64,000 nucleotides of DNA from Reinekea thalattae (GCF_008041945.1 NZ_VKAD01000001.1:1364001-1428000); one strand, 5' to 3'; positions 1 through 9,735 are shown, numbered from the stretch's first letter. Notes: a model not told the origin generated them from the letters alone. Translations and numbers: made by a program.

Positions 1-774
1 TTCGCTGATAAGCGCATCAACTACAGCGACCGAAGCCTGCAACACGCCGCCTGGGTTGTTACGTAAATCTAACACCAAGCCTTTGAGGCCATTCTCAGTC
101 TCATCGTTGAGCGCTTTAATGGCTTTTTCAAAATCGTTACCAGTACGTTCTTGGAAAGAAGAAATACGGATGTAACCGAAATCTGGCTCTAACATACGAT
201 GACGAATGCTGGTGATCTTAATGATGTCGCGAGTAATCTCGACTTTCAGCGGTGCATTTTCACCTTGGCGTACAATCGTCAGCTCAATATCGGTACCCGG
301 CTTTCCGCGCATCAGTGCAACGGCATCGCTAATGGTCATACCTTTTACCGGCGTGTCGTCGATTTGAGTAATGAGATCGCCAGGCTGAATACCTGCTTTG
401 TAGGCTGGGGTATCGTCAATCGGAGAAACAATGCGGATAAAGCCAGTTTCGTCCAAGGTGATTTCGATACCTAAGCCACCAAACTCACCCGAGGTACTTT
501 CACGTAAATCGGCAAAATCTTCTGGTGTCAGATAGTCAGAGTGAGGATCTAAACCGGTAAGCATGCCTTCAATAGCCGCTTCGATCAGTTCTTCATCGGT
601 CACTTCCTCGACATAGCTTTGCTTGATGCGCTCAAGAACTTGCGACATCAGGCGAACTTCATCAATGGGTAAGCGCGTTTCGTTATTGGCTTCCACCGCT
701 GTGGTTAGACCCACGGCAATACCAATGACCAACGCTGTCGTCGCCGCCAGTAAGGGGTTACGAATTAATCTCAT
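1..774 (-). CDS. ctpA: C-terminal processing peptidase (S41A), partial at window edge
   Basis: The first 258 codons of a periplasmic carboxy-terminal processing serine protease. Translation from the ATG at 774 gives an N-terminal hydrophobic export segment (MRLIRNPLLAATTALVIG). A helical region containing GLDPHSDYL follows, then a PDZ domain with GEFGGLGIEI and AGIQPGDLI, and the start of the S41 core with LDLRNNPGGVL. The catalytic Ser/Lys dyad would lie beyond base 1 and cannot be checked. It follows envC on the same strand, the usual envC-ctpA order in gammaproteobacteria. The family trims periplasmic and cell-wall proteins. The family call is firm; the precise paralogue is less so. Confidence 0.9.
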   Translation of the reverse strand, partial: MRLIRNPLLAATTALVIGIAVGLTTAVEANNETRLPIDEVRLMSQVLERIKQSYVEEVTDEELIEAAIEGMLTGLDPHSDYLTPEDFADLRESTSGEFGGLGIEITLDETGFIRIVSPIDDTPAYKAGIQPGDLITQIDDTPVKGMTISDAVALMRGKPGTDIELTIVRQGENAPLKVEITRDIIKITSIRHRMLEPDFGYIRISSFQERTGNDFEKAIKALNDETENGLKGLVLDLRNNPGGVLQASVAVVDALISE

Positions 775-822
775 AACAATTCCTTTAAAATCATCTGTGT
801 CATTTATTTCTTTCACTGTGGC

Positions 823-1977
823 CTACCTTTTACCCAACCAGGCTGATGGATTTACCGGTTCTCCGTTTATACGAAGTTCAAAGTATAGTCCGCTACGATT
901 GTAGCCGCCGGATTGGCCAACTTCTGCGATCAACTCCCCAGTTTCGACCCAACTGCCGACATCTTTGAGTAAGCTGTTGTTACGACCGTATAACGACCAT
1001 ACACCATCGCCGTGATCAATAATAATCAGCAGGCCACTGGATTTAAAAAAGTCAGCAAAAATGACTCGACCACCATGTACCGCTCGTACACCGTCGCCAA
1101 AATCAGCCTCAATGAGCCAGCCTTGCCACTTTAAAGTAGTGCCATCAATAGCGCGACCATACTGATTTACTAGACGCCCCGCCACTGGCCAAACCAATTT
1201 CCCTTTAACTTTACCAATTGCTTCTAATTCTGGGAAATCGAGGTTCAATTCATTTAATTTAGACTGCAACTGATTCACCAGATCGGCCATCCGTTGCTGC
1301 TCAGCTTCTTTATGGGCGATCTCTGCTTGAGTATCTTTCGACTGTTCGACCAATTGCTGTAGCAGTTGTTCACGCTCTTTACGTTGTTCTGCGAGGACTT
1401 TGGTCTGTTCTAGCTGGCTACTGAGGTTGTCTTTTAATTGATTATTGAGCTGCAACTGCTGCTCAATGGTTGCTGCCAACTGAGTTTGGCGATCTAACCA
1501 TTGCTGTAATTGGTCACGCTGATTTTTTGTCAGTGCCGAAAAATAATACAGTTGTCGCGCCAGCTCTTCTGGCCGCTCGCCAGACAAAATCAACTTAATT
1601 AATGGCAAGTTGTTTTGCTTGTAGGCTAAACGCAGGATGGCGTCGATCTCAGACTTTTTACTGGCTTGCTGCTGTTCTAGTTCACTTTGCTGTTGCTGCA
1701 ATTCATTCAACTGCTGATTGGCTTGGCTGATTTCAGCACGCAACTGGCGTAAACCGTTTTCTAATTGCGCCATGTTTTTTTCGACACGCGTTAACGCCTG
1801 CCGCTGCTTAGAAACGCCCTGATTTTGGTTTGCGAGTCGCTGTTGCAGCGACTCCAGCTCTTGCGTGATCTGTTGCAGGCGCTTTTTGTTGTCATCGAGC
1901 TCATCTGCCAGCACCAATGGGCACAGTAGCAGCAGCGATAAAACAACCGTTAAGAATCGAAAAACTAAATCAGGCAC
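823..1977 (-). CDS. envC: murein hydrolase activator EnvC (degenerate LytM)
   Basis: 384 aa. An N-terminal signal peptide (about residues 1-24) is followed by a long Gln/Leu-rich coiled coil (about 25-245) and a C-terminal LytM/M23-like domain (about 260-384). The metal-binding residues of active M23 peptidases are missing: the region after IDHGDG reads SLYGRN where active enzymes have an HxH motif. This fits EnvC, which activates the division amidases AmiA/AmiB rather than cutting peptidoglycan itself. The end, LYFELRINGEPVNP, is typical of EnvC. The start is a GTG with no clear ribosome binding site but gives a good signal peptide. ctpA follows about 50 bp downstream. Confidence 0.9.
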   Translation of the reverse strand: MPDLVFRFLTVVLSLLLLCPLVLADELDDNKKRLQQITQELESLQQRLANQNQGVSKQRQALTRVEKNMAQLENGLRQLRAEISQANQQLNELQQQQSELEQQQASKKSEIDAILRLAYKQNNLPLIKLILSGERPEELARQLYYFSALTKNQRDQLQQWLDRQTQLAATIEQQLQLNNQLKDNLSSQLEQTKVLAEQRKEREQLLQQLVEQSKDTQAEIAHKEAEQQRMADLVNQLQSKLNELNLDFPELEAIGKVKGKLVWPVAGRLVNQYGRAIDGTTLKWQGWLIEADFGDGVRAVHGGRVIFADFFKSSGLLIIIDHGDGVWSLYGRNNSLLKDVGSWVETGELIAEVGQSGGYNRSGLYFELRINGEPVNPSAWLGKR

Positions 1978-2106
1978 AGGGCAGCATCGTAAGTCTCAGT
2001 TGCAAGGCATACTACCAGCTGCTCTAAAGGTTGTCGCTAGCCAGCGAAGCTCTATCCGTAAGGCCTTTGCAAAGTGACGAAGCAATCAGCGAACGCCGTA
2101 CGAGCA

Positions 2107-3291
2107 CTAAGCGCTGAACTTGGCGCGTAGCAGCGCCAGCTCTAAACCGCGCAGCTCTGCCAAGCCCTTTAACCGACCAATCGCAGAATAACCGGGGTTC
2201 GTCTTCTTATTGAGGTCATCTAAGATTTGATGGCCATGATCTGGGCGCATCGGTATGGCGCGCTTATCACCAGCCAGCCTGCGACGTTGCTCTTCTTCTA
2301 ACAAGGCATAGACCACCGAATACATATCGACATCGCCAGCCAAATGACTCGCCTCGTGGAAACTTTTTGGATTGGCCTCTCGCTGGGTGGAACGCAAATG
2401 AATAAAGTATATTCGCTCGCCATATTGGCGAATCATTTCAGGCAGGTCATTATCGGCGCGCACACCATAAGAGCCAGTACAAAACGTTAAACCATTGACG
2501 TTACTGGGCACGGCTTGCATCAACCAAGCGATGTCATCGATGGTTGAGACCACACGAGGCAAGCCCAAAATCGGCCGCGGCGGATCATCAGGATGAATCG
2601 CCAAACGCACGCCATATCGCTCACAGACCGGAACTATCTCTTGTAAAAACAGCGCCAAATTTTGTCTCAATGCATCAGCATCGATCGCTTGGTAGCGATC
2701 TAACTGCTGTTGAAATTCAACTAGGCTGTAGCCTTCTTCGGCACCCGGTAAGCCGGCAATAATATTCGAAGTAAGCTGATCAAGATCGGCCTGACTGGCC
2801 TGCTGAAAATAACGCGCTGCCTGCTCTTGTTCTTCATCGCTGTAGTCTTGCTTGGCAGCGGTTCGCTTTAAAATAAACAGATCAAAGGCTGCAAAGGCAA
2901 TTTGGTCAAAGCGCAAAGCTTTTGAACCGTCGGCCAGTTCGTAGGCCAAGTCGGTACGAGTCCAATCCAATACCGGCATAAAGTTATAACAGACAGTATC
3001 GATACCGCATTCGGCAAGGTTAATCAGCGACTGCTTGTAGTTATCGATCCACTGCTGGAAATTACCCGTTCGGGTTTTTATTTCCTCGTGCACCGGCACA
3101 CTTTCGACAACCGACCAAACTAAACCTTTCGCTTCAATAGCCGCTTTGCGCTGATTGATTTCTTCTTTGCTCCAGATTTCGCCATTGGCAATATGATGCA
3201 ATGCTGTCACCACGCCGGTTGCTCCGGCTTGGCGAATATCGTTAAGCGTGACGTTGTCTGCTGGACCGTACCAGCGCCAAGTCTGTTCCAT
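2107..3291 (-). CDS. uxuA: mannonate dehydratase UxuA
   Basis: 394 aa, the same length as E. coli UxuA and recognisable along its whole length (N-terminal WRWYGP, then [16 protein letters not shown] and [15 protein letters not shown]). It dehydrates D-mannonate to 2-keto-3-deoxygluconate in hexuronate catabolism, using a divalent metal. His and Cys residues around LAIHPDDPP and [11 protein letters not shown] lie in the known metal/active-site region. It lies directly downstream of the GntR regulator and is divergent from uxuB-manA. No uronate isomerase, KDG kinase or transporter gene is present in this window, so the rest of the pathway must be elsewhere. Confidence 0.95.
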   Translation of the reverse strand: MEQTWRWYGPADNVTLNDIRQAGATGVVTALHHIANGEIWSKEEINQRKAAIEAKGLVWSVVESVPVHEEIKTRTGNFQQWIDNYKQSLINLAECGIDTVCYNFMPVLDWTRTDLAYELADGSKALRFDQIAFAAFDLFILKRTAAKQDYSDEEQEQAARYFQQASQADLDQLTSNIIAGLPGAEEGYSLVEFQQQLDRYQAIDADALRQNLALFLQEIVPVCERYGVRLAIHPDDPPRPILGLPRVVSTIDDIAWLMQAVPSNVNGLTFCTGSYGVRADNDLPEMIRQYGERIYFIHLRSTQREANPKSFHEASHLAGDVDMYSVVYALLEEEQRRRLAGDKRAIPMRPDHGHQILDDLNKKTNPGYSAIGRLKGLAELRGLELALLRAKFSA

Positions 3292-3339
3292 TTTTTAGCC
3301 TCGTATTTTTATTTTTATGATCGAGCGCCGTCATCCAAC

Positions 3340-4113
3340 TTACTGTTTTTGTTCAATCACCACTGGGCTTGAATTAAACAGGTAACCATCGAAATGAGGA
3401 TCGTCGACATCAGAAAGTTCGAACAGTTTTTGCTTTACGTTCTCAAGGTGTTGCCACATAGCCCGCTTACTTGCAGCAGGGTCTTTACGTTGCAATGCCA
3501 TGAGAATTTCGGAATGGTCTTTTAACCATTTGTGCTGATAGTTGGTGTTGTGAACGCGCGCGTGCAGCTGCTTCCACATCGGGCTTTGGTCGCGCCGCTG
3601 CCAAGACTCAAGCAGCATTTCAACCAACACCGAATTTTGAGTCGCTCGGGCAACACTTAGGTGAAACTCTTTATCGCCGTCTTGGCTGCCTTCACCCTGA
3701 GCCAACTCGGCAATTTGCCGGTCAACCGCTTGTCGCATCTGGATGATGTCATTAGGTGTCGCTTGCATCGCCGCAAATTCAGCGATGTTGCTTTCCAATA
3801 GCTGCCGAGCTTGCAGCATTTCAAACGGGCCAATATCGTCGCCGCCAGTGAACTGATCTTCCATCAAAGCGCTTTGCGGCGCGTTAATAACATAAACACC
3901 AGAACCCTTACGCACCTCAATTAGCCCTTCCAGTTCCAGCATGATTAAAGCTTCACGCACCAAAGTTCGGCTGACATCCAACATCTGAGCAATATCACGC
4001 TCTGCAGGCAGTTTTTCGCCGACGCGATATTCCTGTTTCATCAATCGGTTGCGTAATTCTAAACCGACCTTTTGGTAAGGACGTTTAGCTTCAAACTCGG
4101 GCACGGAAACCAC
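3340..4113 (-). CDS. uxuR: GntR/FadR-family hexuronate regulator, UxuR/ExuR-like
   Basis: 257 aa. An N-terminal winged HTH (about residues 10-75, with GEKLPAERDIAQMLDVSRT and LVREALIMLELEGLIEVRKG) is followed by an FCD ligand-binding domain (about 100-240). The HTH is very close to E. coli UxuR/ExuR, and the gene sits between uxuA and the divergent uxuB. Two palindromes with the core TTGGT-NN-ACCAA lie in the 326-bp divergent promoter region and match the FadR-subfamily operator pattern. It is probably an autoregulated repressor relieved by a hexuronate or its product. The exact inducer cannot be read from the sequence. Confidence 0.88.
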   Translation of the reverse strand: MVSVPEFEAKRPYQKVGLELRNRLMKQEYRVGEKLPAERDIAQMLDVSRTLVREALIMLELEGLIEVRKGSGVYVINAPQSALMEDQFTGGDDIGPFEMLQARQLLESNIAEFAAMQATPNDIIQMRQAVDRQIAELAQGEGSQDGDKEFHLSVARATQNSVLVEMLLESWQRRDQSPMWKQLHARVHNTNYQHKWLKDHSEILMALQRKDPAASKRAMWQHLENVKQKLFELSDVDDPHFDGYLFNSSPVVIEQKQ

Positions 4114-4165
4114 CTTTTATACGGAATGGGCTGGATAAGATGGCGTAGAGTGTATACTTATTTTA

Positions 4166-4183
4166 ATTTTGGTCAACCAAAAT
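4166..4183. promoter_or_regulatory. putative UxuR operator 1
   Basis: ATTTTGGTCAACCAAAAT, an 18-bp palindrome perfect except for the central CA. It resembles the ExuR/UxuR-type operators (TTGGT..ACCAA) and lies about 50 bp upstream of the uxuR start, so it could block uxuRA transcription. The assignment to UxuR is inferred from family and position. Confidence 0.7.
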
Positions 4184-4290
4184 AAGTTGTGCCGACCGGC
4201 TGCATTTTCCTCGAACATCAGTAAAAATCGCTTATTATCGAGCAATAATGACATCAATCAGCTTTTCAGCGAATAAATAAAGCCCTTCCT

Positions 4291-4302
4291 TTGGTTGACC
4301 AA
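4291..4302. promoter_or_regulatory. putative UxuR operator 2
   Basis: TTGGTTGACCAA, the same 12-bp core as operator 1 read on the other strand. It lies 108 bp from the first core and about 137 bp upstream of uxuB. A pair of identical cores across a divergent promoter region suggests that one regulator controls both uxuRA and uxuB-manA. Confidence 0.65.
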
Positions 4303-4439
4303 TTTGACAAGACCTAGAAAAGGTCGCACTATGCTCAGCAACAAAAAGAACAACCCGAGCAGCAAAAACTAGAATAAAAAACAACCCATGGCCGCACGGC
4401 CTAACTGCTCAAATCGCCCAGACCTAAAAGGAATATTCT

Positions 4440-5957
4440 GTGAGCTCTTCTCTGCCTGATACCTCAGCCAGCCTTGCCAATCAGTCACTGGCAGCAGCGG
4501 TACAACAGCCAAACTATGATCGCAGTCGACTCAAAAGCCGAATAGCCCACCTTGGCTTTGGTGCCTTTCATCGTGCGCACCAAGCGCTCTATACCAGCGA
4601 AATGCTCGATAAAACTCAAAGCGACTGGGGCATTTGTGAAATCAACCTATTCAGCAGCCAGCTCATTGAGCAGTTGCGACAACAAAATCATCTGTTTAGC
4701 GTATTGGAAAAAGGGCCATCACAGCAGCAAGTTAAAGTCTGTGGCGCCATAACAGAATCGTTACACCCAAAGCTTGATGGCATTGCAGCTGTGATCAATA
4801 AGCTGGCCGACCCTGATATCAAAATCGTGTCGTTAACCATCACAGAAAAGGGCTACTGCGTCGATCTCAGCAACGGCCATTTAGACTCAGAAAACCCACT
4901 GATTAGCGCCGACTTAAAACAGCCTGAGGCACCGCAGTCGGCCATTGGTTACATTGTCGCGGCACTAAAAAACCGTCGAGCCAACGGCTTAACGGCCTTC
5001 ACTGTTATGTCTTGTGACAACATGCCGAACAACAGCAGTATCGCCAAACAGGCCATTATTGATTACGCCACCCTTATAGATAGCTCGCTAGCCGAATGGA
5101 TTGAACGTGAAGTCAGCTTCCCCTGCACGATGGTTGACCGCATCGTGCCGGCGATGACTGCGCAATCGAATGAAGAGCTAAGCCAAGCATTAGGTGTCGA
5201 TGACCCTTGCGGTGTCGTCTGCGAGCCTTTCCGCCAATGGGTGATCGAAGATAACTTTGTCAACGGCCGTCCAGATTGGGATCTCGCCGGTGCGCACTTT
5301 GTCGATGATGTGACGCCGTTCGAAGAAATGAAATTACGTATGCTAAATGGCAGCCATTCCTTTTTAGCTTACCTAGGCTATTTAGGAGGCTATTCACTGA
5401 TATATCAGGCTATTCAAAATGCCACTTACCGTAACGCCGTGACAGCTTTAATGACCGATGAACAGGCACCGAGCCTTTCGCTACCAGACAGCGTCGACCT
5501 CAACGCCTACGCAGAATCTCTGATTGAGCGCTTTGCCAATACCGCCATTGCCCACGAAACCTATCAGATCGCAACAGACGGTAGCCAAAAATTGCCACAA
5601 CGAGTGTGCGAGTCGTTGCGCTACCACCTTGCATTGGGCAACCGAGCACCATGGCTGACACTGACGATCGCAGGCTGGATGATGTATGTCTGCGAGCAAG
5701 ATGAACAGGGCAACAGGATAGAGGTGCGTGACCCGATGCTGGCAACCATTCGCCAACATCGCAAAGGCGCCAGCAATGCTCGGCAATTAGCAGAAAGCCT
5801 GTTAGCCATTGAACCGATTTTTGGCCAAGATCTAAGACAGAACTTAGGCTTTGTGACACAACTTAGCGAACAACTGGATCGCCTACATAAGCTTGGTGCA
5901 GAACAGACGATCCAAGAAACGTTACAGGCAACTAAAACAACAACAGGAGGCCAGTAG
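4440..5957 (+). CDS. uxuB: fructuronate reductase / mannitol dehydrogenase family
   Basis: 505 aa, NAD-dependent long-chain polyol dehydrogenase family. The N-terminal Rossmann region includes RIAHLGFGAFHRAHQA. The catalytic signature K-x4-N-x2-H is seen as K298, N303 and H306 in KLRMLNGSHSF. The start is GTG at 4440, with AAAGGA about 8 bases upstream. Beside uxuA and uxuR, the best reading is D-mannonate oxidoreductase (fructuronate to mannonate). The family also holds mannitol 2-dehydrogenase and altronate oxidoreductase, so substrate rests on context. manA follows after 2 bp, so the two are probably one transcript. Confidence 0.87.
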   Translation: MSSSLPDTSASLANQSLAAAVQQPNYDRSRLKSRIAHLGFGAFHRAHQALYTSEMLDKTQSDWGICEINLFSSQLIEQLRQQNHLFSVLEKGPSQQQVKVCGAITESLHPKLDGIAAVINKLADPDIKIVSLTITEKGYCVDLSNGHLDSENPLISADLKQPEAPQSAIGYIVAALKNRRANGLTAFTVMSCDNMPNNSSIAKQAIIDYATLIDSSLAEWIEREVSFPCTMVDRIVPAMTAQSNEELSQALGVDDPCGVVCEPFRQWVIEDNFVNGRPDWDLAGAHFVDDVTPFEEMKLRMLNGSHSFLAYLGYLGGYSLIYQAIQNATYRNAVTALMTDEQAPSLSLPDSVDLNAYAESLIERFANTAIAHETYQIATDGSQKLPQRVCESLRYHLALGNRAPWLTLTIAGWMMYVCEQDEQGNRIEVRDPMLATIRQHRKGASNARQLAESLLAIEPIFGQDLRQNLGFVTQLSEQLDRLHKLGAEQTIQETLQATKTTTGGQ

Positions 5958-5959
5958 CC

Positions 5960-7051
5960 ATGATCCATAAAAGCAAACTCATTCGCTTTTTACCGAATCG
6001 TGTCTGGCGCACATACACCGGCGGCAAGGTGCTGGATTGCTTAGAAAACAAAACCGACCCTCAGGATAGTCACTTTCCAGAAGACTGGATTGGCTCGACC
6101 ACACGTGCCATTAACCCAGACCGAGAACATATTTCTGAGGGTATTTCCAGCGCCGTCATCGGTGCCGACATTGTCGCCTTCGACGAACTATTACGCACCG
6201 ACCCAGCTTACTTTTTGGGTGAGCAACACGTCGAACAATTCGGCGCTAACCCAATGCTGCTGGTTAAATTTTTAGACTCTTCCGTGCGCTTACATTTTCA
6301 AGCTCACCCAACAGCAGAGTTTGCTCGCAAACACCTCAACAGCAATCACGGTAAAGCCGAAGGTTATTATATTTTGCAGGTTCGTGAAGGCATCGAGAAT
6401 CCTTATGTCTATGTTGGCTTTCAACATCCACCGGCCAAAAAAGATTTCAAAGCCATGATTGAACAGCAAGACATCGAAGCCATTGAGCGCTGCTTCGAGA
6501 AAGTGCCGGTAAAGCCGGGCGACTGTTTGTTTATTCCCGGCGGTGCGCCACACGCCATTGGTGAAGGGATTTTGATGCTCGAAATCATGGAACCTTCGGA
6601 TTGGGCAGTGCGGTTTGAATTCACCAAATCTGGCTACACCATGCCCGAGAGTGCGCGCTTTATGAATCGCGATTTAGACTTTTGCATGCAGGTATTTGAT
6701 TTTAGCCAACTGACCGTTGCGCAAGCGATTGAGAAGTTTCAGCAGCCAGCAAAACGCTTGCGCGAATTTAACGCTGCAAGTTTTCAGGACTCACTGATTG
6801 ATCAGCGCGCGACCGATAAATTTCGCGTTAAACGCTCAACCCTTGTTGGCCAAGTCGAAAAGTCGGAAGACGATTTTTACATCGGCATTGTCACCAAAGG
6901 CCAATGCGCCATCACCATCGGCGAAGAAACCACCCTATTAAAAACTTTTGATCGCTTCTTCTGCCCTGCGGGTGTTGAGTCACTGCTTATCGATTCGACT
7001 GATGGCGTTGAAATTTTAGAATGCTTCCCGCCGTTAGTGGCACAACCGTAA
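5960..7051 (+). CDS. manA: class I mannose-6-phosphate isomerase-like protein
   Basis: 363 aa, type I phosphomannose isomerase cupin fold of the short Bacillus-like kind. The expected metal ligands are visible: Q114 and H116 (FQAHP), E134 (GKAEGYYIL) and H198 (GGAPHAIGEG). LEIMEPSDW matches the usual substrate-binding segment. A strong AGGAGG lies about 9 bases before the ATG, inside the end of uxuB. The family interconverts mannose-6-phosphate and fructose-6-phosphate. Its coupling to a uronate module is unusual and may mean the cluster processes mannose/mannuronate-containing glycans or feeds on a related sugar phosphate; that is inference. Confidence 0.82.
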   Translation: MIHKSKLIRFLPNRVWRTYTGGKVLDCLENKTDPQDSHFPEDWIGSTTRAINPDREHISEGISSAVIGADIVAFDELLRTDPAYFLGEQHVEQFGANPMLLVKFLDSSVRLHFQAHPTAEFARKHLNSNHGKAEGYYILQVREGIENPYVYVGFQHPPAKKDFKAMIEQQDIEAIERCFEKVPVKPGDCLFIPGGAPHAIGEGILMLEIMEPSDWAVRFEFTKSGYTMPESARFMNRDLDFCMQVFDFSQLTVAQAIEKFQQPAKRLREFNAASFQDSLIDQRATDKFRVKRSTLVGQVEKSEDDFYIGIVTKGQCAITIGEETTLLKTFDRFFCPAGVESLLIDSTDGVEILECFPPLVAQP

Positions 7052-7080
7052 GCAGCTATTTATTTTCGACAGACACAAAA

Positions 7081-7112
7081 AAGCCCGCTGTTAATTGAAG
7101 CGGGCTTTTTTT
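7081..7112. terminator. bidirectional rho-independent terminator
   Basis: Stem AAGCCCGC/GCGGGCTT with an 11-nt loop. An A-run on the left and a T-run on the right let it end both manA (+) and gpmI (-). Confidence 0.85.
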
Positions 7113-7149
7113 ATTGCGCTGCTAATGCAGCGCTATCGTTTGCAGCGGC

Positions 7150-8694
7150 TTATTTAAACAGGCTTTTGCCAGTCATTTCTGCAGGGGCATCAATGCCGAT
7201 CATGTCCAACAACGTTGGAGCTAAATCGCACAGCGCGCCTTCATGAAGGGTGACACCTTCAATGTTTTTAGACACATAAACCAATGGTACTGGGAAGGTT
7301 GTATGCGCTGTCATGGCACCGCCCGTTTCAGGGTCAACCATCACTTCACAGTTACCATGGTCTGCCGTGATTAACATTTCTGCACCGGTTTCTAGTGCTG
7401 CATTGGTGACAGCATCTAGTGCAACATCCATCGCTTCTACTGCTTTAATTGCAGCTTCTAGGCTACCGGTGTGACCCACCATATCGCAGTTTGCGTAGTT
7501 ACAGATGATCAGATCGAATTCTTCAGACTGAATCGCTTCAACCAATTTTTCTGTCACGATTGGCGCGTTCATTTCTGGCTGTAAGTCGTAAGTGGCAACC
7601 TTAGGTGACGGCACCAAAATACGAGTTTCGCCAGTGAACTCTTCTTCACGCCCGCCATTCATAAAGAACGTCACGTGCGCATACTTTTCTGTTTCTGCAA
7701 TACGTAATTGTTTGCCACCAGCGCTTTGTACAACTTCACCAATGGTGTTGGCTAAGCTTGCTGGCGGATAAGCAACATCGCAATCGATATCTGAAGCGTA
7801 CTCAGTCAGGGTAACAAAGCCGCTGAACTCAGGCATAACGGTGCGGTCTAGGTCAGATTCCAAATCTTTTTGGATTAAACCACGAACAATTTCACGCGCA
7901 CGGTCAGGGCGGAAGTTCATAAACACAACCGAGTCGCCATCTTCCATAACAACCGGCTCACCACCGTCGGCACGGATCGATGAAGCTGGGCAGAATTCGT
8001 CGTCTTTATCTTGAGCATAAGCTGCTTCTAGAGCTTCTAGCGGAGTCTTAGCAACAATGCCAGCTTTGCCTTGAGTTAATAGATCGTAAGCAACCTGCAC
8101 TCGCTCCCAACGGTTATCGCGGTCCATCGCATAAAAACGACCCACCAACGAGACAATACCGCCAACACCCAACGCCTGCATTTTAGCTTCTAGACCTTCA
8201 ATCGAAGCTTTTGCGCTACGAGGTGGAGTATCACGACCATCTAAGAAGGCGTGAACATAAACTTTTTTCGCGCCACGCTTAACGGCTAAATCAACCATTG
8301 CGTGCATATGATCAACGTGCGCATGTACGCCACCTGGGCTTAACAGACCTAAAAGGTGCACTGCCTTGCCTTTAGCAACAGCGGCATCAACCGACTTAAT
8401 TAAGGCTTCGTTTTCAAAGAAGTCACCATCAGCAATGGCTTTAGTAACACGAGTTAGCGATTGATAAACCACTCGACCCGCACCGATATTCATGTGACCG
8501 ACTTCGGAGTTACCCATTTGGCCGTCTGGAAGGCCAACATCCATGCCCGATGTTTTGATCAATGTGCGTGGGTAGGTTTCCCATAAACGGTTCCATACTG
8601 GATTATCCGCTTGCTCAATCGCGTTTGACGCTGACGTCTCGGTATAACCAAAGCCGTCCAAGATGATAAGGATCGCCGACTTGCCCTTTGCCAT
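7150..8694 (-). CDS. gpmI: 2,3-bisphosphoglycerate-independent phosphoglycerate mutase
   Basis: 514 aa, the usual length. Metal site D13 (ILDGFG) and the phosphoserine nucleophile S63 in GNSEVGHMNIGAGR are present, as are HAHVDHMH, DGRDTPP and the C-terminal ITADHGNCE and MTAHTT metal-binding motifs of the alkaline phosphatase superfamily. It interconverts 3- and 2-phosphoglycerate in glycolysis and gluconeogenesis. It faces yibN-grxC-secB, the standard gammaproteobacterial neighbourhood. Downstream, however, the usual next gene envC is separated by about 5 kb carrying the uxu/manA module. Confidence 0.97.
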   Translation of the reverse strand: MAKGKSAILIILDGFGYTETSASNAIEQADNPVWNRLWETYPRTLIKTSGMDVGLPDGQMGNSEVGHMNIGAGRVVYQSLTRVTKAIADGDFFENEALIKSVDAAVAKGKAVHLLGLLSPGGVHAHVDHMHAMVDLAVKRGAKKVYVHAFLDGRDTPPRSAKASIEGLEAKMQALGVGGIVSLVGRFYAMDRDNRWERVQVAYDLLTQGKAGIVAKTPLEALEAAYAQDKDDEFCPASSIRADGGEPVVMEDGDSVVFMNFRPDRAREIVRGLIQKDLESDLDRTVMPEFSGFVTLTEYASDIDCDVAYPPASLANTIGEVVQSAGGKQLRIAETEKYAHVTFFMNGGREEEFTGETRILVPSPKVATYDLQPEMNAPIVTEKLVEAIQSEEFDLIICNYANCDMVGHTGSLEAAIKAVEAMDVALDAVTNAALETGAEMLITADHGNCEVMVDPETGGAMTAHTTFPVPLVYVSKNIEGVTLHEGALCDLAPTLLDMIGIDAPAEMTGKSLFK

Positions 8695-8958
8695 AAAAAT
8701 GCCTCTACGTTATGTAAGTGTTGATTTATCGATGCGCCTAGTTTACTGATTCACAGGTAAACTTCGAGTTGAATTTAGCCATAATTGGCCGCCGCTTTTA
8801 TCAATTAAGCACAAACTTGATCTGAATGTGCCTCTAGCAAGCCGGATTTAACCAATATCAGGATCTGCTTTATTAGGCTTGACGATGGCTACCCTATCGC
8901 CGTCAGTGGTGTATACTTCGGCCTCATTTTTCATCGAACCAACAGAGAAACACCACCC

Positions 8959-9381
8959 ATGCTTGAACAAATTCTAGAATTCATCGCAAACCATTGGGTA
9001 CTTAGTTCTATCTGGGCCATTCTTTTACTGTTATTGCTAAAAACAGAAAGCGGCCGCGGCGGCTCAAGTATTTCTAACCAAGAAGCAACCCAATTGATTA
9101 ACAAACAGGATGCGAAAATTATCGACTTACGTAATCGCGATGATTTTCAATCTGGGCACTTACCTAACGCAATCAACATTCCTGCTAAAGACATGCAAAC
9201 TCGTATGTCAGAGCTAAGCGCCTACAAAGACGAACACCTCATTTTGGTTTGTAAAACCGGCACCACAGCCAGCGCGTCTGGTACTGTACTTGCCAAAGAA
9301 GGCTTTAATAAGCTACACAAGCTAAAAGGCGGCATGATGGACTGGAAAGCCAACAATCTGCCTGTCGTAAAAGGCAAATAA
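8959..9381 (+). CDS. yibN: membrane-anchored rhodanese-like protein
   Basis: 140 aa. One N-terminal transmembrane helix (about residues 10-27) precedes a single rhodanese domain with the persulfide cysteine C98 in LVCKTGTTAS. The YibN family is nearly always next to grxC and secB, as here, with grxC starting 9 bp after the stop. The role is sulfur transfer or redox work at the inner membrane; the physiological substrate is unknown for the family. Confidence 0.9.
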   Translation: MLEQILEFIANHWVLSSIWAILLLLLLKTESGRGGSSISNQEATQLINKQDAKIIDLRNRDDFQSGHLPNAINIPAKDMQTRMSELSAYKDEHLILVCKTGTTASASGTVLAKEGFNKLHKLKGGMMDWKANNLPVVKGK

Positions 9382-9390
9382 GGAGACATC

Positions 9391-9654
9391 ATGTCAACCC
9401 AGCCGCATATTAAAATATACAGTTCTGCTTGGTGCCCGTTTTGTATTCGCGCTAAACAATTACTCGACAGCAAAGGCGTGCAATATGAAGAGCTGGTTGT
9501 CGACAGTAAGCCAGCGCTGCGTAAAGAAATGACCGAACTTTGTGGCCGCACCAGCGTACCGCAAATATGGATTGGCGAAACTCATGTAGGCGGTTGTGAT
9601 GATCTGTACGCCTTAGAGCAAGGCAAGAAACTCGATGCGCTTTTAACGAACTAA
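9391..9654 (+). CDS. grxC: glutaredoxin 3
   Basis: 87 aa, class I glutaredoxin. The dithiol active site CPFC is at residues 15-18 (SSAWCPFCIR), with the cis-proline segment SVPQIW and a GGCDDLYAL glutathione-binding end. GGAGA precedes the ATG. It is a cytosolic glutathione-dependent disulfide reductase. It lies between yibN and secB in the conserved cluster. Confidence 0.95.
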   Translation: MSTQPHIKIYSSAWCPFCIRAKQLLDSKGVQYEELVVDSKPALRKEMTELCGRTSVPQIWIGETHVGGCDDLYALEQGKKLDALLTN

Positions 9655-9735
9655 GCACTCGTTATTAAACACGCAAGCGAATCCTTATTGCTTGATTGCT
9701 TGCCTTAACTTTATTTTGTTTTAACTGGAGCCATT

